Positions 59,930 to 64,000 of a stretch of 64,000 nucleotides of DNA are shown in pieces. Made by a program: the position numbers and the translations under genes. Each line of letters starts with the position of its first letter. Position 1 is the first letter of the stretch. The notes under the pieces are model-generated. The model saw only the letters and a program-made list of their open reading frames with translations. It ran no database searches and was not told the DNA's origin. This DNA comes from an uncultured Eisenbergiella sp. (GTDB lineage: Bacteria; Bacillota; Clostridia; Lachnospirales; Lachnospiraceae). The DNA is taken from contig CAJUEL010000006.1 in the NCBI GenBank assembly GCA_910585455.1, forward strand, positions 1-64,000, given 5' to 3'.

Positions 59930-60394
59930 CTACAGGCATTCCCCCTTGTGAATATACATCCTCGACAGGTCTGCCTCCCCATCTCCCTGCACCATGCAAT
60001 AGAATTCCCAGCCATAGCGCTCATAAAAGGAGGTGTGGTCCGTCAGAAGATATAACGTATCGATTCCCTTCTCCTTCATATCCGTACAGACAAAATGCAG
60101 CAAAGCGCCTGCAATCCCCTGACAGCGCCGGTCCTTTTCCGTATAAACGGCGCAGACATTTGGAGTCAGATCCTTCCTGTCGTGAAAATCGTTCGCAATC
60201 ACGCCCATCCCGCCGATCATCCGGTCGCCTTCCACAGCCATGTACCATTGTGGAACAGGGCCGTTGCCGGACAGGCAATCCTCCATGCTCTCCAGGTAAG
60301 CTTCCAGCGGAATGCCCCATTTTTCATGAAACCACTGCGCCGCCTGCTCCTTCATTTCCGGCCTGTCTGTGAGCCGCACAATTTTGTAATCCAT
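59930..60394 (-). CDS. GNAT-family N-acetyltransferase
   Basis: This 154-aa protein has the GNAT core: GDRMIGGMGVIAND, then VCAVYTEKDRRCQGIAGALL (the Q/R-x-x-G-x-A/G acetyl-CoA loop) and FYERYGWEFYC. The substrate is unknown. The ATG at 60394 lies 8 bp after GGAGG on the minus strand, which decides against ATG 60400 and the longer frame. It is the first of two minus-strand genes. Confidence 0.78.
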   Translation of the reverse strand: MDYKIVRLTDRPEMKEQAAQWFHEKWGIPLEAYLESMEDCLSGNGPVPQWYMAVEGDRMIGGMGVIANDFHDRKDLTPNVCAVYTEKDRRCQGIAGALLHFVCTDMKEKGIDTLYLLTDHTSFYERYGWEFYCMVQGDGEADLSRMYIHKGECL

Positions 60395-60417
60395 TACCAT
60401 TTCCTCCTTATAGGAAA

Positions 60418-60445
60418 GCAGGACCTCACAGATGTGTGGTCCTGC
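60418..60445 (-). terminator. Terminator after the ABC exporter operon
   Basis: GCAGGACC (60418-60425) pairs perfectly with GGTCCTGC (60438-60445). On the minus strand it is followed by TTTCCT. A further GCAGCTG/CAGCTGC hairpin stands at 60,518-60,539. They separate the exporter genes from the acetyltransferase gene. Confidence 0.5.
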
Positions 60446-60578
60446 CGATTGGCTGCGACGGGAAACCTCATTTTCTGCCGCACCAGATAAGACGCTCCTG
60501 CATACCCGCGCGGGGAAGCAGCTGCCTGTCAGCAGCTGCGCCGCGCGCGGCATGCGCACATAAAGCGCATATGTTTTA

Positions 60579-62360
60579 TCAGATATTTGCGTACTGTGAC
60601 ATATACAGTCTGTAGTATTCTCCATGCTGTTTCATCAGCTCGTCATGGGTGCCCCGCTCCAGGATATTGCCCCGGTCCACATACATGATACAGGAGGAGT
60701 TCTTAATCGTGGAAAGGCGGTGAGCGATGATGAAGGAGGTACGTCCCTTGAGCAGCTCGTTTAAGCCCTTTTGTAATACGATTTCTGTCTCCGTATCGAT
60801 GCTGGAGGTCGCCTCATCCAGAATCAGGATTTTAGGATCGGCAAGCAGCGCCCGGGCGAAGGAGATGAGCTGCCGCTGTCCGGCGGAGAAGCGGCTGCCC
60901 CGCTCATTGACCTCCGTATAATAGCCGTTTTCCAGTTCCATGATGAAGTCGTGGGCGCAGACCGTCTTGGCGGCGCGGATGACGTCCTCATCGCTGGCAG
61001 TGTAGTTGCCATAGCGGATATTGTCCATGATGGTGCCGGAGAAGATGAAGCTGTCCTGCATCATGACGCCCATCTGGGTGCGCAGGGAGTGAATGGTCAC
61101 TCCGGAAATATCGGTTCCGTCAACAAGGATCTTCCCGCTGTCCAGATTGTAAAAACGGCTCAAAAGGTTTACAAGAGTGGTTTTGCCCGCTCCGGTAGGA
61201 CCTACGATGGCGAAGCTGTCACCCTGCTTGGCATGGAAATTCACGTCGTCCAGGATTTTTACGCCGGGCTCATAGCTGAATGTAACATGCTCGAAGCTCA
61301 CATCGCCATGGATGGGCGGCATTTCCGTCGCATTCTCGCAATCCCTGACCAGGACCGGCTCGTCGATCGTTTCAAAAATGCGCTCCAGATAGGAAATCGC
61401 GGTCAGCAGCGAGTTATAAAAGGCTGCCAGGGTATTGATCGGCTGCCAGAACCTGCCCACGTAGGAGGTAAAGGCGATCAGGACACCGACCGTGATGGGG
61501 GATGCCGCGTCGAACATCCAGTGGATACCCAACACATAGATGGCGGAGGTGGTGACCATGGAGATGATGTCCACGCTGGGTCCCATCGTGAAGTTGTACA
61601 TGCAGGCATGCATCCAGGCCTTGCGGCAGCTGTCGCATAAGTTATTGAAAATATCGCTGTTGACCCCTTCCCGCACAAAGGACTGGGTGACGCGGATACC
61701 GTTGATGCTTTCCGCGATGTACGCGTTTAAGTTGGACTGCTTATTGCTCTGGATCTGCCATGCGCGGCGCTGTTTCTTTTTAATGAAAATGACGACTGCC
61801 GCCAGAAAAGGCAGGCCGCACAGGCACAGCAGCGTCAGGCGCACATTGGTGAAAAGCATGAACGCCAGGATGAAAAACAGGTTGCACAGGTCCGTAACCG
61901 TATTGACGATACCGTTTGATAAAAGGTCGCTTAAGCTGTTGACATAGTTGACCACACGGACCTGGATCTTCCCGTGCGGGCGGTCGTCGTAGTAGGAGAA
62001 GGGCAGCTCCTGCAGGTGGGTAAAAATGTCGCTGCGCAGGTCATGGATGATCTGCTGCCCGATCAGGTTGGTGTGCTTGATCTTATAGCGCAGGGAAATC
62101 GCCGAATACAGCGCCACAAGCAGGGTGAGGAAGCTGTAAAAGGCAACTCCCTTCATATCCTTTGCGGGAATGCAGTCGTCCATGATCCGCATGAAAAACT
62201 GCGGAATCAGCATGGTAGCCGCGGAGGCTGACAGCATCAGCGCGCCGACGCACAGGAACTGTTTTTTATAGGGCGCGATGTAGCCCATCAGCCTCTTTAG
62301 CTGGTTTATGTCAAATTTATCTTCCAATACTTCATCCACGTCATATTTATTGCGTGCCAT
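60579..62360 (-). CDS. ABC exporter half (ATP-binding and membrane domains)
   Basis: This 593-aa half transporter has six membrane helices (about residues 30-325) and an ATPase with Walker A VGPTGAGKTT, signature RFSAGQRQLISFARAL (FSAGQ rather than LSGGQ), Walker B ILILDEATSSID and the switch His in IAHRLST. It forms a heterodimer with the following gene, as in BmrCD/LmrCD-type multidrug or peptide exporters. It starts after AAAGGAGTGAGG, 15 bp after its partner. Confidence 0.87.
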   Translation of the reverse strand: MARNKYDVDEVLEDKFDINQLKRLMGYIAPYKKQFLCVGALMLSASAATMLIPQFFMRIMDDCIPAKDMKGVAFYSFLTLLVALYSAISLRYKIKHTNLIGQQIIHDLRSDIFTHLQELPFSYYDDRPHGKIQVRVVNYVNSLSDLLSNGIVNTVTDLCNLFFILAFMLFTNVRLTLLCLCGLPFLAAVVIFIKKKQRRAWQIQSNKQSNLNAYIAESINGIRVTQSFVREGVNSDIFNNLCDSCRKAWMHACMYNFTMGPSVDIISMVTTSAIYVLGIHWMFDAASPITVGVLIAFTSYVGRFWQPINTLAAFYNSLLTAISYLERIFETIDEPVLVRDCENATEMPPIHGDVSFEHVTFSYEPGVKILDDVNFHAKQGDSFAIVGPTGAGKTTLVNLLSRFYNLDSGKILVDGTDISGVTIHSLRTQMGVMMQDSFIFSGTIMDNIRYGNYTASDEDVIRAAKTVCAHDFIMELENGYYTEVNERGSRFSAGQRQLISFARALLADPKILILDEATSSIDTETEIVLQKGLNELLKGRTSFIIAHRLSTIKNSSCIMYVDRGNILERGTHDELMKQHGEYYRLYMSQYANI

Positions 62361-62375
62361 AAAGCCTCACTCCTT

Positions 62376-64000
62376 TCAGTCTATGCCTGCGGCTTTGAGA
62401 TCCTCCTTCGAGGGAATCTCTCCATACTGATGGTGGAAAGCGCTGGCGTAATAGCCGTTTTGCGCTACGAGCTCTTCATGCGTGCCATGCTCGATGATGC
62501 GCCCGTTGTCCATTACCAGGATCTGATCCGCGTCTTTGATGGAAGAGATGCGGTAGGCGATGACGAAAATCGTACACTGTCCGCCCAGCTTCTTTAATTG
62601 ATCCTGTATGTAGCTTTCCGTTTCCATATCCACCGCGGAGGTGGTATCATCCAAAATCAGGATGGAAGGTTTTTTCAGCAATGCCCTGGCCAGGGAAATA
62701 CGCTGCTTCTGACCGCCGGAAAGTCCTACGCCCCGTTCGCCGACGATGGTATCGTAGCCTTCGGGAAGCCGCTTGATAAAATGGTTGGCATCCGCCATGA
62801 CGGCGGCTTCATGAATGTCCTCAAAGGAGCAGTCCGGACGTCCGTATGCAATATTTCCTTCAATTGTGTCAGAAAAAAGAAAGATATCCTGCATAGCCAT
62901 ACCGATATTGTCACGCAGCTCATACAGATCCAGATCCCGGACATTGACACCGTCCACCTTCACTTCACCGGAAGAAGCATCCACGAAGCGGCACAGCAGG
63001 TTCATGATTGTGGACTTTCCCGCGCCGGTAGAGCCCAGAATGCCGATGGTTTCTCCCTTTTTGGCGGAAAAGCTGATGTCCTTGACAATCTCTTCATTGT
63101 CTGCCTGATAGGTGACGTTTTTAAATTCCACATTGCCCTCAAGCCGGGTACGTTCCACAGGAGCGCCGGGCATTTTCACCTGCGGCTCTTCCATATAAGT
63201 GGCGTAAATCTTATCCACGGAGGTCAGGAAGCGGTGAATATCGTTGACCCACCAGCCAGCCATCCGCAGAGGGCCGTTTAACATCCAAAGATAGCCGTTG
63301 ATTGTGACCAGGTTGCCCAGTGACATCTCGCCTTGGATGACCATGTAGCCGCCAAAGAGCATGAGCATGACATTCAGCAGATAGGAGAGCACTTCAAAAA
63401 TGGGCAGATACCGCATCCACACGCGGGAGGATGCGAGCTGCGCGTCCCTGTACGCGTCATTTTCTTTATTAAATTTTTCGATTTCAAAGTCTTCCTTCGC
63501 GAAAGCCTTGACCACCCGGTTGCCGCTGACATTCTCCTGCACGAAGGAGTTCAGGGACGAAAAACAGTCGCGGATGTGGGCGAAGGTGGGACCTACCGCT
63601 TTGGACTGCCGCCAGGTGGTGAGCGCCGTAAAGGGCAGGACGATGAGCATGCAAAGCGCCAGCTTCACGTTTACGGTGAACATCATCGTCAGGGCGAAGG
63701 CGAACAGCAGGATATTTTCATAGACGGCATAGGTCAGGTATGCCACAAAATGCCGGATCGCATCCATGTCCCCCGTCTGGCGGCTCATCAGGTCACCGGT
63801 CTTTTTCTTGCTGTAGAAGGAAAAGTCCTCCAGCAGAAGCTTCCGGTACACCTTGTCGCGCATATCATAGAGCACGCCCTGAGAACAGCTTTCATAGACG
63901 TACTGCTGGCAGAAGCGCAAAATGCCCCGCACAAGGGTGACTAAAAGCAGTGCCACAATCAGCTTCGGCAAAAGCGTAAACTGACCGCCCGAAATGACAT
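62376..64000 (-). CDS. ABC exporter half, N-terminus beyond the window
   Basis: At least 540 codons are visible. The frame runs open past the right edge (GGQFTLLPKLIVALLL), so the first helices are missing. The ATPase has Walker A LGSTGAGKST, the signature GLSGGQKQRISLARAL, Walker B ILILDDTTSAVD, with Asp in place of the catalytic Glu, and IAYRIS, with Tyr in place of the switch His. Such a degenerate site beside an active one in the partner is the mark of heterodimeric exporters. Confidence 0.87.
   Translation of the reverse strand, partial: VISGGQFTLLPKLIVALLLVTLVRGILRFCQQYVYESCSQGVLYDMRDKVYRKLLLEDFSFYSKKKTGDLMSRQTGDMDAIRHFVAYLTYAVYENILLFAFALTMMFTVNVKLALCMLIVLPFTALTTWRQSKAVGPTFAHIRDCFSSLNSFVQENVSGNRVVKAFAKEDFEIEKFNKENDAYRDAQLASSRVWMRYLPIFEVLSYLLNVMLMLFGGYMVIQGEMSLGNLVTINGYLWMLNGPLRMAGWWVNDIHRFLTSVDKIYATYMEEPQVKMPGAPVERTRLEGNVEFKNVTYQADNEEIVKDISFSAKKGETIGILGSTGAGKSTIMNLLCRFVDASSGEVKVDGVNVRDLDLYELRDNIGMAMQDIFLFSDTIEGNIAYGRPDCSFEDIHEAAVMADANHFIKRLPEGYDTIVGERGVGLSGGQKQRISLARALLKKPSILILDDTTSAVDMETESYIQDQLKKLGGQCTIFVIAYRISSIKDADQILVMDNGRIIEHGTHEELVAQNGYYASAFHHQYGEIPSKEDLKAAGID

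Noticed and set aside
60951..61640. 229-codon plus-strand frame inside the exporter gene
   Set aside because: It is a shadow of the ABC exporter gene on the minus strand. All ATPase motifs are read on the minus strand.

Overview
The window looks like a gut Lachnospiraceae (Bacillota, Clostridia) chromosome carrying two integrative elements in tandem. The evidence is the protein families (Tn916-type integrases, DUF3791/DUF3990, DUF5688-like, CD3324-like and DUF4179-like proteins), strong AGGAGG-type ribosome binding sites, frequent ATGA start/stop overlaps and occasional TTG or GTG starts. No tRNA, rRNA or CRISPR array was seen.

Element A (left edge to about 8,528) is the right part of a conjugative or mobilizable Tn1549-like element. 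It holds a partial gene, small conserved transposon proteins, a RepA-like winged-helix protein, a candidate oriT hairpin with an RSF1010-like nic motif (1,779-1,822), an orphan Imm22-type immunity gene, a MobA/MobL relaxase, a CHC2 primase, a VapE-type helicase, xis and int.

Element B (about 8,529 to 46,590, about 38 kb) follows directly and ends with its own xis and a sister integrase. Both elements end at the same target, a 17-bp core that encodes the catalytic P-loop of a low-molecular-weight protein tyrosine phosphatase. The gene is intact at the right end (46,553-47,017) and survives as a 12-codon stub at the A/B junction (8,491-8,529). B has no relaxase or secretion genes that I can see. 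It has a phage- or satellite-like replication and recombination kit: a primase/helicase, a second P-loop ATPase, two clusters of 9-bp iterons, a YqaJ nuclease, a Rad52-type annealase, a DUF932 protein and a RadC-like protein.

B carries a large, relatively AT-rich cargo (about 14.4-35.7 kb). Its centre is an eight-gene, tightly spaced operon (16,011-25,166): a HerA-like ATPase, a protein with a hydrophobic N-terminus, two proteins sharing an N-terminal domain (one ending in lipoyl-like repeats), a zinc-ribbon dynamin-like GTPase, an LpxD-like acyltransferase and two coiled-coil proteins. A WYL-domain regulator follows. I do not recognise this combination, and it is the best candidate for an undescribed system. 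Further cargo is a Sel1-repeat membrane protein with an unknown partner, a kinase-phosphatase-ligase RNA repair enzyme and two polytopic membrane proteins, one glycosyltransferase-like. Three cargo promoter regions share the palindrome TGACAGRATATGTCA, 11 bp before a -10-like box, which suggests common control.

The right part (46.6-64 kb) is ordinary chromosome: the phosphatase, a Gfo/Idh/MocA oxidoreductase, tcdA, a broken ECF sigma gene with an intact anti-sigma-like gene, a DUF5688-like protein, a CD3324-like regulator, an OmpR-type two-component system, a ClpP paralogue coupled to a small AraC protein, a MacB/FtsX-type ABC transporter, a P-loop kinase, a GNAT acetyltransferase and a heterodimeric ABC exporter cut by the window edge.
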